A stretch of 64,000 bases of DNA, from assembly GCA_038093515.1 (NCBI GenBank), contig JBBPSI010000039.1:1-64000 (forward strand), given 5' to 3'. Below are positions 1-11,000 of this stretch, piece by piece (positions within the stretch are counted from its first letter, which is position 1; every line of letters starts with the position of its first letter). The notes beneath the pieces are model-generated. The model was not told the origin of the DNA, searched no databases, and saw only the letters and a program-made list of their open reading frames with translations. The stretch is from Butyriboletus loyo. Its lineage: Eukaryota > Basidiomycota > Agaricomycetes > Boletales > Boletaceae. The position numbers and the translations under genes were made by a program.

Positions 1-1428
1 CGGAGGTAAGCGGACGACCCTCAATGGCTATTCATGATGTTCTACGTTCTATACCGGGGTCACTCACCATCACCTCCGTCTTTGCGTGCTACAGGCGAAT
101 TTTACGGACATAACCTCTCCACTGCGAACCTCGAGTTGATCGCCGAGTTCTTTGACAGGTACCCCGAGTATGCAGAAAGGGCTTTTTTGTCGATCAAAGT
201 CCGCTTTCTCCGAGTCATTCTTTCATGCAATATACATACTGATGAGACCCTGCGCGAACCAAAAAAGGGAGGGCTGAAATTCATGTCAACTGAAGTGGAC
301 AGTTCGTGCGTGAATGGGGCCCATGCAACATGTCATCCACCGTCGCTGACGTTGAAGCCTCTTTGTTTTCAAGGCCCGAGAATCTCGCGAGGAGCGTCGA
401 TCTCGTCAACGAAAAGCTGAGAGGGACGAAACGCCTCGATTTATTCGAATGTGCACGCGTGGACCTCGAAGTGTCTGTGGATGAGACGATCGCGACCCTC
501 GCGAAGTTCAAGGCTGAAGGCAAGTTTGACCATATCGGTATGTCGGAATGTTCGGCGCAGACTTTGCGTCGGGGGCACAAGGTTCGCATGGGTTTGGTGT
601 GCGCGTTGGTGCACCGTGACGTACTTGGACTTGACGTACCTTGGGTTGTAGATTCATCCGATCAGCATCGTGGAGATTGAGATTAACCCCTTTTCATACG
701 AGCGGCAGACGCGAGATGGCAAGGGGAGCTTTGTTCAGTTATCCGACCACATGCTGATGATACTATGCTAGTTATTGCTACTGCCAAGGAACTTGGAGTG
801 GCAGTCGCCGGTTACTCGTAAGCGTCCTCGTTGCTGTTTCAAACATGCCCTCGTGATCCTTTTTCTTCTACAGTCCTCTTGGAAGAGGTTTCTTGACAGG
901 ACAAATCAAACGACCTGAAGATATTCCTGGCGGGTGACTTTGAACGTTCACTACGTGAAGGACACTGAGGTATCGTGCAGAGGGCGATTTCCGCCGTCAT
1001 CTTCCTCGGTTCCAAGAAGACGTAGGATTCTATATGAAGTATCGAGCGTTTTTTTTTCTGGACTCACCATTTGTTGTCAGTCTATGAAGCACAACTTTGT
1101 CATCGTCGATGCCTTGACCGACATTGCGAAGAGAAAGAACGTGACCGCTGCGCAGCTGTGCATCGCCTGGGTCAGCTCGCTCGGTCCGCACGTCATTCCT
1201 ATCCCAGGCTCCTCGTACGCTGCTTCTTCCCTGTCCCACATGGGATCTACTAGCCCGTCACGAGTCTGATTGCGTGCCCCTAGACATCCCAAGCGCACAC
1301 TCGAGAACTGTGCAGGCGGGGATATCGTGTTCACAGAGGCGGAACTAGAGGAGATCAATCAGGTCGTCGAAAAGGCCGACGTGAAGGGGCTGAGATATGC
1401 TGCTCATGTTGGCGGTTTATGGGCGTAA
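1..1428 (+). CDS. Aldo/keto reductase, pyridoxal reductase-like (5' end outside window)
   Basis: NADPH-dependent aldo/keto reductase of the type that includes fission yeast pyridoxal reductase; such enzymes reduce pyridoxal or other aldehydes in the cytosol. The window opens in an exon that ends at about base 5 (donor GTAAGC), so the N-terminus is missing. Visible family landmarks are EFYG with the likely catalytic Tyr codon at 113-115, DLFECARVD, EGKFDHIGMSE, GVAVAGYSPLGRGFLTG (split by an intron near 818-873), AQLCIAWV and the cofactor loop IPIPGSS. The stop TAA is 1426-1428. Two splice sites are odd: the intron at 719-771 must use a GC donor, and keeping frame between PEDIPGG and GDFRRHLPRF needs an intron of only about 36 nt (934-969). 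The KGG..SRPENL junction near 250-350 could not be resolved cleanly. The gene is either functional with unusual introns or beginning to decay. Family call is firm; substrate is unknown. Confidence 0.8.
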
Positions 1429-1594
1429 CTTGGGGAAAGGTATGTTGGGTGGCGTTAGTTGCGATGTGTGTATAGTATCATCGTCAGTTTCGAAAGCCGG
1501 GTGTATGTCGTGATGTACGAATTGATCAGTCCACCGAGGGGTTCCAAATGCGGATGCAACGAACTGTGTATGAAATGGCACGAAAGATAAACAT

Positions 1595-1689
1595 GGGTGC
1601 GTAGCGCAGTGGTAGCGCGTATGCTTTGCAGCTGCTCAGTAATTGAGCAAATTTGTATAAGGTCCAGGGTTCAATCCCCTGCGCATCCA
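1595..1689 (+). tRNA. tRNA-Ala (TGC) with a 23-nt intron
   Basis: A cloverleaf folds by eye. The 7-bp acceptor stem pairs 1595-1601 with 1682-1688 and has a G3:U70 wobble, the hallmark identity element of tRNA-Ala. The D-arm is GCGC-loop-GCGC, the anticodon stem is TATGC/GTATA with one G:U, and the T-arm is CAGGG TTCAATC CCCTG. The loop reads TT-TGC-A, giving anticodon TGC (Ala). A 23-nt insertion lies after the base 3' of the anticodon, the canonical nuclear tRNA intron position (37/38). Total length of 95 nt equals a 72-nt tRNA body plus the intron. No 3' CCA is encoded, as expected in eukaryotes. Confidence 0.95.
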
Positions 1690-2082
1690 AACTTTTTGAA
1701 GTTGCTCGTCGCAAAATCAGCATTCTTCCGGTGACGTTCAAGCAAGATGTTCAATGATTCGTTTCTACGTGCGCTCACACAAGTAGTGGGACGCTAATGC
1801 CCTGCTTTCAGGAACGAGTCGCCACTTACGTCCAGGGGTAAGCTCCTCGGAATTGAGCGAGCACGAGGGCGTCGAGGAAGCGAGTCTCACAAGCATCTGC
1901 AAAGGCATAGCGTAACGTTATCGCTTACTCTACCGCAGGTTATTTGAGAGTTCTGATTGGACGATGGGTCGGCTACGTTTTGTAGTTAAGCCCCGGGTTC
2001 GGCTATGTTTGCAGATGTAAGTAACATTCTTATGTCGTTTTGTGAAACCTGTGCTTTTTCGTCAAGTATAGTGTACAGCCTA
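1690..2082. other. Intergenic, no gene seen
   Basis: This 393-bp stretch separates the tRNA from the 3' end of the V-ATPase gene. It has no convincing coding frame; it may hold the tRNA terminator and the 3' UTR of the minus-strand gene. Confidence 0.6.
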
Positions 2083-3143
2083 CTACACAGCAAGAGAACC
2101 AACTGTGCTGCCAGCCGTACTCCATACAGACGTACCCGCCATAAACTCTTGCGCATTCGACGTCATCAACAATCCCACTATTCGCAAACCGGACCCAATC
2201 AGTACGTTGAGGATACATCACCGAGCTGACGACACGAGCGAAACTCACCAATCAAACCAAACAAGCCCAACACGCTTCCAAACACCTCCACGACGAGTAC
2301 TTTGACAAACAACGTGGGGTCTGCAGCGTCTGCGAGGGCCGCAGTGCTACCTGCGATGCCGACGCAAAGACCACAAAACAAGTTACACACGCCGACCGTC
2401 ATACCACCAAAGAAGAGGGCAAAGCCTAGAAGAGGGTGCAATATCAGTACGGAGATCATTAGAGCTAGGAGGAGAAGCATACCGGTGTAGTAGTTCTGGC
2501 GCGTGTAGAGAGCTACTTCGGGTACTGCTTGTAGCTTTGCGGAATAGACGATGCCCAGAATCTAGATATCGTCCCAAGTCATTACTACTACCAAACCACG
2601 ATGGAACATGTCGGTTGACATACCACCCCGTAGATGGCCACGACTTCACAGAAAATGATGCTACGCGGATGCAGAATCGTATACGGAGGCAAGGTGCAGG
2701 ATGAGAATACGACAGAAGTAACATACATGGAATCGGCATACCTAATCAAGTTCTTGGTACTAATTCGTGGCGTTCGGACACCTCCACCTAGGATGGAGGA
2801 TCCGGTCAAGAAAATTCCCCTGCAGGAACGACGCTGGATCAGCAAACGCACCGACGCAAACAAAAAGCTTCTGCCATGAAGTGACGTACCATCCAGCTCC
2901 GAGGACACTTAGGCCGATACAAAGACTAATCCCAAGAGACCCCCAGACGAAAGGACTTGTTTCTTCGAGAAAGCGACCAACGTTGAATGCTTCGCCTGAG
3001 CCTGCGACGTCAATCGGGTCAGTAATCGTGTTGCGGCTCGAGCTGGGTAAGAACGAACCTGTAAATAAGAGGTAGAGAGCAATGATTACGATGAGGAAAG
3101 AAGGAAAACCGATGGAGTAGTACGTTGTGTAGTAGTACCCCAT
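2083..3143 (-). CDS. vma16: V-type proton ATPase proteolipid subunit c''
   Basis: Subunit c'' of the membrane Vo rotor of the vacuolar H+-ATPase; it carries protons through the c-ring in vacuole, Golgi and endosome membranes. The first exon (from ATG at 3143) encodes a hydrophobic segment followed by [15 protein letters not shown] and [11 protein letters not shown]. Later exons give [19 protein letters not shown], then [12 protein letters not shown] with the Glu that corresponds to the essential proton-carrying residue of yeast Vma16, then [37 protein letters not shown] and LGLFGLIVGLL. The last exon begins after an acceptor near 2181 and reads into stop 2083-2085. Removing roughly six short introns leaves a product of the usual size (a little over 200 residues). 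All splice junctions restore the family sequence. The neighbour on the same strand (arl3) lies 333 bp upstream. Confidence 0.95.
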
Positions 3144-3476
3144 TGCGTTGATGCTGGTCGAGTGACTGACAGCAAAGTCACGTCGACAATGATTTGTTTG
3201 TATTCAACATGTGGCTATGAAAAATAGCCCCTGTCCTGAATCAATGCCAAAAGAATGCACATAGTTTACACTTGAAGTAATCTACGACGGAAAATCGTCT
3301 GGTAGCTATCCAGACCTCCAGCCTGTCCTCGTTGCACGATCCCCAAGGTCTCTGGAACCGAATATTAGTTAGGTCCCAGGAACAAGAACGAATCATACTC
3401 ACTGCCTACTATTCTGGACACGCAAGAACAACCAATCAACAGCCTCGCGCACACCTTGCCTATATAACCCATACGC
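3144..3476. promoter_or_regulatory. Upstream region of vma16
   Basis: These 333 bp lie between the stop codon of the upstream GTPase gene and the start of vma16, both on the minus strand. They should hold the 3' UTR of the former and the promoter of the latter. No specific motif was identified. Confidence 0.4.
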
Positions 3477-4364
3477 TCAGCCAGCAACAGAAAATGAAGA
3501 AGCGACATACCCTTCTAATGCCGACACGCCCAACACCTCCAGGCTCGCAATCCGCCTCTTCTTCCTTTCCTCCTCCTCGCCTTCCTCCTCTGCGTACCGC
3601 CTCCGTGCGCTGTCCCGTCGATGGTGGTCCCAAACTTCGTATTCTTGTCGAATTTCGGTCGCAGACAAACTCGTGGGGGTATCTTGTTTATTCGCGAGAA
3701 GGAGGAGCGGGACGTTGAGGATGCGAGGCGAAGAGAGGACGGTGTCTGTTGTGCGTATCGTGTGTATGAAGTAGGATATATAAAATGTGCCACAGATAGA
3801 TGGAACGGCGGTCATCGATGGATCGCTTTGTTGTAAGGAACTATTTGACGTACCAAACACTTCCCATCCTTCTCCGAGCCTCTCCCTGTCCTGCGCATCG
3901 ATCACGTACACAACGGCGTGACAGTCATCGTAGTATCGGTGCCATATCGACCTCATCCCCCTTTGACCCCCAAGGTCGAAAAAGTTGAGAATCGTGGAAG
4001 GGAGCAAGACCTTGCCCACTGATAACTGAACATAATTTTCATGTGCCATGAGGAGTACTTGGAAGGACGTACTATTCTGCCCTACCGTCGGTCCTATCTT
4101 TGAAGGCTCGAGGCCGGGGGTGTCGTTATAAAACGTCTTGATCTTCTCCAGCAATGTCTGTCCATGAAATCCCATTGTCAATGCAAGTGCACGCGCGCGA
4201 CATTTGTGGTAATGAGTGCGCTCACCGATTTACCAGCGCCATCGAGACCGACGATGATGATCGAGAACTCTTCTTTCCTGTAGCATTCGATGATATGTTC
4301 ACGGTTACCCATGAATCACTCACCGAGTAAGAAATTCGTGTAGACCCTTGAGGAGGTGGTACAT
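3477..4364 (-). CDS. arl3: ADP-ribosylation factor-related GTPase (ARFRP1/Arl3 type)
   Basis: Small Arf-family GTPase that in yeast (Arl3) and animals (ARFRP1) acts at the trans-Golgi and recruits Arl1 and golgins. The start is ATG at 4364; the protein begins MYHLLKGLHEF, with no Gly2 for myristoylation, consistent with the NatC-acetylated N-terminus known for Arl3. Two short introns separate EEFSIIIVGLDGAGKS (G1) from TLLEKIKTFYNDTPG. Next come GPTVGQN (switch I), FDLGGQRGMRSIW (G3, switch II) and LLLLANKQD (G4). An intron at 3746-3853 joins GEGWEVF to DTVLSSPRILNVP; it is 108 nt long and has no stop, so the frame stays open if it is retained. A charged insert rich in Arg and Glu precedes the C-terminal SLEVLGVSALEG. 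It shares a 259-bp divergent promoter with the next gene. Confidence 0.9.
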
Positions 4365-4623
4365 AGTCAACGACTTGGCAACCTTGTGAGTACTAAGCGG
4401 CAATGACTTCCGAACTACCACCTCACGGCACCACTGCTAGGTCTGCAATTTACGAGTTGACCAGTCAAATGGACCTCACCGAACGGTGTCAGTGGACGTT
4501 CTTTGACGAGTGGTATCGTATATGTACTTTACTCTCAGGGTGGAATGGGAAGCGCCAACGCCCAAGCTACGCCCCCACTATATATGTCCAAGACTCCAAC
4601 AGTTCCCCTCATCTCTTATCGCC
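4365..4623. promoter_or_regulatory. Shared divergent promoter region, arl3 / unknown gene
   Basis: This 259-bp region lies between two start codons pointing apart (4364 minus, 4624 plus). A TATATATG stretch occurs near 4582-4590, about 35-40 bases before the plus-strand ATG, and could be TATA-like or 5' UTR. No other motif was assigned. Confidence 0.45.
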
Positions 4624-5834
4624 ATGCCAGTACGCCCCGAACACGCGCCCCGCCGCTACGCCGATATCTCCCACCAAAACTTTATGCGATGGGGCGTCTG
4701 GGATCCCGCTCGTGGTCCAAAGGTACGCCAACAATACAAAGCGCAGGTGTGTGTCGCCCACTGATCATGGCGCGTTCTATGATAGATTGGCTCGTATGGT
4801 TTCGTCAACGTCGATACAGGTGCATTGGATGTCGAGGGGAACGTCTACGACCCCGAGTTTCAGACGTACATCGATGAATGCGATGGGATAAAGCTTGCCG
4901 ATCATCCGCCCATCTATAACAAAGAGACGATCAAGCCTATCATGTCCTCCATGTGGGTCCGTAAAAAGGACTTCGAGGCCCCACCGAACGCGTGAGTGTT
5001 CGTTTCTTACTCATTTCCCGTCAGGGTGGAGTGGATATGGTTTGACTGACGTTACCACTCATAATCTCTTAGTCCTGCGGGTGTCGAATCAGGGTCGACA
5101 CGAGGACAGTGGTGGTTCCAGAAAGGCAAGTCGTGTGCGGTGCTGCTGATGCATAACCCGCGCGAACAAGTCCTCCCGGGTCCGGTCTTTGAGGAGCTCT
5201 TCAAGGTCCCCCAACTCAAACATAAACACCTCGTCACCAAGGTCATCCATTGCTCGGCGTATGCGCGTTATCTCTCTGGCACAGGTACGTACCCCAACCG
5301 CCACGGCTGTTCACTCTCTGGATATGGATTTTGATATCATGCAGATAGCGAGCATATCACGCTCTCCCTCAGGGGTTCTGAAAAAGCGACATCGGGAGCA
5401 TCGAACGAGACCCGTCCTGAGCTCGAATGGTGGACCCAGGGTTGCGAGGCGGGTTATCTCCATACGGGAGTGAGCCAGGAAGGCGAATTGTGTTATGTCC
5501 CTGCCTTTTCCCTCAAGCAAAAGTATCCCCTCATCCGATGTCTGTTACGGGATTCTCCGACCCCAGACCCGGAGCCAGAAGATTTGTGAGTGAACGATCT
5601 GGATTAATGATGACATGACACCGTTTTTCTGAGTGCGTTCTCAGTTGGTGCACGACGTTTCCGCCGTGGCAGCCTCTGGATAATGATGGTATCGAGGTGC
5701 CTACTGGGGACGATGTACGTACTGTCGCGCTAGTTCACACGACCCTTGCACGTCATTAACCCTCTGTACAGGATCCGGAGCCAAGTGCTGCTGTAGAGGG
5801 CCAGACACGTGCAACGGTTGATGTCGCTGCGTAA
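4624..5834 (+). CDS. Unknown conserved-looking basidiomycete protein
   Basis: I do not recognise a named domain. The start ATG at 4624 gives MPVRPEHAPRRYADISH and MRWGVWDPARGPK. An intron (about 4732-4794) leads to IGSYGFVNVDTGALDVEGN, then DADHPP-like charged sequence and MWVRKKDFEAPPNA. Later exons give TRGQWWFQKGKSCAVLLMH, LPGPVFEELFKVPQLKHKH, VTKVIHCSAYARYLSGT, ELEWWTQGCEAGYLHTG and an acidic Pro/Glu-rich tail ending at TAA 5832-5834. No signal peptide or membrane segment is evident, so a soluble cytosolic or nuclear protein is likely. Four or five introns all have proper GT..AG ends and preserve frame, which supports a real gene. It is divergent from arl3 and convergent with the Borealin gene. 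Confidence 0.75.
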
Positions 5835-6261
5835 CCTTGTGCATCTCTGAACGAAGCCTTGACCGTTTTGTATACGTTGTAATAATACAATAGTCGCCTT
5901 GGATTCGATGGTGGGTCTTGCACTTTGGAACGTATATAATCTCTCGTATAGAGCATCGCTCAAGATCTATGCCAATGTTATTCTTGCCGTCGTCAAATCT
6001 ACGATATATGGGAACATCAGGAGACTCCACCTTGACGCTGTAGGTCGGCTGTAGTGATGCCCGACACGATTAAATTACTTGAATGCTACAAACGAAGCAG
6101 ATGTACATCGGTGACGGTCATGTAGAGCGAGAGAAAGAATATGAATATGTGAGCTGTGGAGCTTGAATAAATATGGTCTGGGTCGATGGGTGATGAGAAA
6201 GTCTCGAAACTATGCAAAAACCGAGTCCCTGTCAGTGGATGAATTGCCAAGAGAGATTATT
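5835..6261. other. Convergent intergenic region, 3' UTRs
   Basis: This 427-bp stretch lies between the stops of two convergent genes. A polyadenylation-like AATAATACAATA occurs near 5880. No gene seen. Confidence 0.5.
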
Positions 6262-7749
6262 CTATTCGATCACCCATTTTCTGACAGCCTCTTTCACGAG
6301 TCTGGCCATTTCCTCTTTGGCCTGCTTCTTTGCGCTGTCTGTGATACCGACGAGTTTGTCGAGCGCACGTGGGGACGTAGTGAGGGGGTCGAATTCAAGG
6401 AGATGGCCGTCTTTGGTGGGTATAGACACGAGAGCGGAGGCAGAACTCGGAGGCGCTGGCGCCAATGGAACCGGGGCATTATTCGTGGGTGGCGGTGCAG
6501 TGTCAGACGATAAGAGTTGCGTTCGTGAATTGGAGCGTGAGTGTGTGGCAGAGTGAGGGTTAGCGTTCTGCATTTGTGAGTTGGAGCGCGTGTGCGCTTG
6601 AGAAAATGTCCCGTTTGTCTGGGGTTGAGCAGGTGGGGAAGAGGTTGAAGTGAGGTTGACGGAGGGATCGTGCCGGATCACGATGCTATTGACGCGCCGC
6701 AACGTCCTCGATGCTTGGTTGCCTGTTTGTTTCTCCTTACCTTTCCCGTGGAGAAGAGATTCTTCTTCAATACCTTCCCCGCTGAACCAGCCAAGCCCAA
6801 GGGTATATGGATTGGCAAGTGGGGATCCGTTCACGCTAAGCATGCTTTCGTCGCGTCGGGGTGCACGTAATGTTGGGTATGTTGGTGCTTTGGGGGGTAA
6901 CATGGTTGGATTGAAGGTCGCGATGGAAGGTGGACGAGTGCGTCGATTGGTGGTAGCATTTGGTTGTTTAGCCGGCGATGTGGCCCGAATCGGGACAAAC
7001 GGAGGTAGCTTGTTGATCTTGTGGGGACTCGGGGAAGGTTTTGGGACAGGTGGACGCGTCGTCGCCGTTCGGGAAGCACCTGGCGTACGGTTGACAACAA
7101 ATGCACGCGACGCATTCGAGGATCCGCCGACGGTCTTTTTCGGCGTCGCGGTCATCATGCGCGCTGAGTGGTATGGCTCAGTCAAATCCAGTCAGGTAGC
7201 GCAGGGCGCAGATGATAACTCACCATTCTTTGTAGCTCTCGCTTGGTCTCCTTCTTGTCCTTGCCGTCCGTGTCCGGATCCAGATGCTTCAGCCTCCTCT
7301 TGTGCAGCCGCCCACTTTCGCTTCCGCGTATCTCTATCGATCTCAAACTCGGTTCCACCCATCCGTTCGCTCTGCAAACCTCGCAGGCAAGCCTGGATAT
7401 CCCCATTGTATTTATCCCCAAACTCGCCCATGCTTACTCCCCGAACGAGCTTCGGAATGCGTGAAATAAGACCTTCCTGGTGGAGCCGAAAGTTTTCGAG
7501 TGCGACGGCGAGCCATTCTTCGAGTTGACGAACACGATGTTCGACTGCGTGGCGTCGCGATAAGATGTCGATGACAGCAGTGTGTCGAATACGTGTGCGG
7601 GGACGAAAAGACGTCAATAAATGCGAAGCTCGTTGAGGACGACACGGTTTGGAAGAAACGAACGTGTGCATACCTTCGATGTCGAGGTTCTTAATGAGCT
7701 GCTGCTTCTCTTCAGGCGTGTATTTACGTGTCGATCGGATTGCTTTCAT
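6262..7749 (-). CDS. Borealin/Nbl1, chromosomal passenger complex subunit
   Basis: Scaffold subunit of the chromosomal passenger complex, which binds Survivin and INCENP and places Aurora B at centromeres. The first exon (ATG 7749) encodes MKAIRSTRKYTPEEKQQLI. After an intron, the second encodes VEHRVRQLEEWLAVALENF, RISRIPKLVR-like sequence and VSMGEFGDKYNGDI. This matches the Nbl1/Borealin N-terminal helix pair, including EEK..LI.NL-E...R..QL. The third exon starts after the acceptor near 7170 and holds a long disordered Ser/Pro/Thr/Asn-rich linker. It ends with a conserved C-terminal segment, SIPTKDGHLLEFDPLTTSP followed by a charged helix, and stops at 6262. The N-terminal match is convincing and the C-terminus fits fungal Borealins. 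Transcription is divergent from pet127 across 265 bp. Confidence 0.88.
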
Positions 7750-8014
7750 GTCGTTTCGACCCCGTCGCCGCGCAGCGGTCAGACCAAATGCTGATGAGCG
7801 TCCTCGACACGATCAGACTCGACGCGCTCGATGATGCACACGGCTAGTGGGTTTTTCACGAAAGTCGTGGTCACGTGACCGGGTACAACTAAAGTTACCT
7901 TTGAAAATGACGTTTGATATTTCTACTTCAACTTTGTCATCGACGTCGTCGACAGCGACGAGCAGACCTTTCTTTCGACGTGAGCCTTGGCGTTGAGGTG
8001 GTCAGGGAAAATCC
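7750..8014. promoter_or_regulatory. Shared divergent promoter, borealin / pet127
   Basis: This 265-bp region lies between two outward-facing start codons. It contains the 12-bp perfect palindrome described separately at 7869-7880. Confidence 0.5.
7869..7880. promoter_or_regulatory. Palindromic E-box GGTCACGTGACC
   Basis: A perfect 12-bp inverted repeat centred on CACGTG lies inside the divergent promoter. RTCACGTGAY-type sites are bound by bHLH factors such as fungal Cbf1 or USF-like proteins. Binding here is inference. Confidence 0.5.
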
Positions 8015-11000
8015 ATGCAAACATTGCGCCAAAATGCCATCACTCCAAGACTCGCATTGATCATTGCCGGGCGGCGCGTCGTGCAACCATTATATACTCG
8101 GACATTTCGCGTCTCGCTGCGTTCCAGAGCAGAGTTGATTCCCAAAGTTCCCCACCCGCCCACACCGTCTTTACCTGAAAGCCAGAGCGATGTTGGTAAA
8201 CTCCCTTCTCCACTTCGAGAGCCACGCTCTCCGAAGCCACCTAAAAAGGGGAGCAACTTGTCGCCACCTTCTCCAAAGCCCAAGGCAAAGAAGTCTTCCT
8301 CCGTGACACGGAAGAAATCCCAGTCCACGCAGATTATCACCAGACACTCTAAACGTCAGAAAAGTGTGCGCAAAACCAAGGGGGTATCCTCGCAGGTTCT
8401 TGATGGGAGTGATTTTACCCCAGATAGCTGGAGCGCTAATTGGGGAAAGGATGGTGGGTCGGTTTACTGGACATTCGAATTCTACTTATTCTATTGCATA
8501 GAGTTGGCGCCACCGCTTCCAACGAAGCGTCGCACTGCACCCAAGCTTCGGCCCAGAAAGGAGGTTGTGCCTGCAGTGTCTGACCCATCGTCATCGAGTC
8601 GTGCACTTCCTCCACATCGTATTCCATATGTACGCCGTACGGAAGGTTACATTTCCGATGAGGCCGGGCAGTGCAACAATGTCCTCCGAGGTGCGTTGCG
8701 AGATTTCTTGACGTGCAAGTATAATCAAAGCGACGCCTGCCAACGTAGACGTCGAATCTCCTTCCGAGCATAAACCTATCGCTCAGCTTGCGCATGGTCT
8801 CGATCGAGTATTATTCAAGTCAGTGAGGTTCTGACCCCTCAGTTTCTTTCGCTCAATTTCCATCATATCGGTATCATTTTAAATCACGTGGTCTCGTACC
8901 AGCCCAGGCGTATCTTGGCTTCGAGATCCTCGTTCTCGCATTTACAACTTTACGCCATGGTTAGAATCCATACCTGCAGTCACTGATTTTGCTTTCGAGC
9001 GGGTGACAGGATTCGTAAGGAGCTCAATGGATAATGTACGTGGCATTCGTTAGGTCTGCCCTCTAGTTACTTACATCCCTTACTTTGATGTCTTTTATGA
9101 ACTCGGATGTGCACATCATCCAGGACCTTTGGAAGATTGCAAAACAGCACAAGCGGCCATTTGCAGGATCGACGTCTTCGCTGACAGGTCTCTTAAGTCA
9201 TTGTTATTTTTTGATTTCTGGAGACAAGGAAGTGGACACGAGTTCGTTGAGTCGTGCATTTCTTCATCAGGTGTGTGTTTCCAGGTATCATTGGCACAAA
9301 GGAGGCTTGTGATGTTCTTCATCTTCTCGATGTCTACTCCGTTCCCCAAGGGGCGACTGACAATGATCGATCCCCTCGCACCCATTAACCGTGAACTGTT
9401 GACAATCGAAACTGACAAGTCTCTATCAGCCAATAAATTTTACCCCAGGCCAACGCATGCCTACATCTGTGGTACTCAACTATAAGGAAGGGGTGTGGTT
9501 GATTGATTCTGATAAGACGGATGAGTTGGCTGAGAAGAACGTGCTGACGTGGATGGTGAGCGCTGTCTGTCTAGGTTTATTCGTCGAGCTCGGGTTGCCG
9601 TATAAGTTGTATATTGACCAGTGCAATTTAGGGAACGATGTTGGAGAATTTTTTGACGGTCCCCGAGGGAGAGTTCAAGAAGCTTTTGCGTTCTACTTCT
9701 GTTGTCGAGGAAGACTCGGATACGAGGCGAGAAGCATATCGGTACGCGATGGTGAGCGATTCCTTGGTAATCTGTAATTATTCATATTTATGTCGTGCTC
9801 TTATCCTCTATATTCAACATAGTCCGACCGGTTCATCATGCGCTCTCAACTCGACTGTGTTGACCCTCGACTACCCGGAACTGGTGTCTTTGATATCAAG
9901 ACGCGTGCTGCTGTGCCTATACGGCTGGATATTCTCAATTATGAGGTAAAATATAAATGCGCTCCTCGACAGGAAGTCTGGGACTGACGGTTGTTCCGGT
10001 AGGAAAACTCGGGATATTTGATAAAGACATTGACAGGTCCTCTTGAGAGTTTCGAAAAGGAATATTACGACCTGATTCGGAGTGCTTTCCTGAAATACAG
10101 GTAAATCAGTCTCGTATCTTTCGTCAAAATTCACATCCACCTTTCGACCAGCTTTCAAGCACGCATTGGCAACATGGACGGCGTTCTGGTCGCTTACCAC
10201 AATACAGCGCGGATTTTCGGTTTTCAATATGTATCTCTCGAGGAGATGGAGGAGAGATTATACGGCTCAGGGAACGGTACGAAGGTGTTTAACAAGTGCG
10301 TTTCGTTGCTCGAGAGAGTATTGAGTGATGTCGTGTCAATCTATGGTGAACGGGTAGGTTTGTTTCATTTGGGGATCATCGTCATCCGGCAGGACGTTGT
10401 GTGCTCACTTACATCAACAGAGCGTCAAATGTACCTTTGAAACACGCGAGTTGAGCCAGGAACTCAATGTCTGGATCCAACCTGCCGAATGGGACGAACA
10501 GCTAGAAGGGAAACCATGTCCGATCACGGAGCTTGACGTTCGAGCGGTGAGTTACCTGGATGGCGAGGAGGTGAAAGGCGCAAGGGCGGTTGCAGACGAT
10601 CGTGGATGTGGGTAGGATCCTAGCTGGATCTCATGGACTGGTTTCGGGACCTCGCTCACCTCGTTCCGTATGTCAGGGGTGGTCCACTGGACGCTGACTG
10701 AATCTGCCCTCGACGAGGCTGAGATTCGTCGGCGACTCGAAGGCTCGCGAGATCGCCAGTTCAGAGCACTCAGCTTCCCTGCAGGTATCGAGACGATCGA
10801 GGAGATGGAAAAGGTATGGGAGAAGATTGATTTTGGGGGTAAGCAAAGTGCACAAGAAATGATCGCCGCGATGAAGGAACTTAAGTGAGTTCCCGTCCTC
10901 TCATCCCGTCCGTTTTTCTTTCGGACATCCCGTTGACTCGATACGCCTTTTTACATTGACAGAGATGCTGCTTCATGTAAGCGATCTGTGAGCGAGAAGA

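Noticed and set aside
6650..7528. 292-codon plus-strand frame
   Set aside because: It is the complement of the Borealin exons and carries no family motif; the minus-strand reading has conserved domains and consistent introns.
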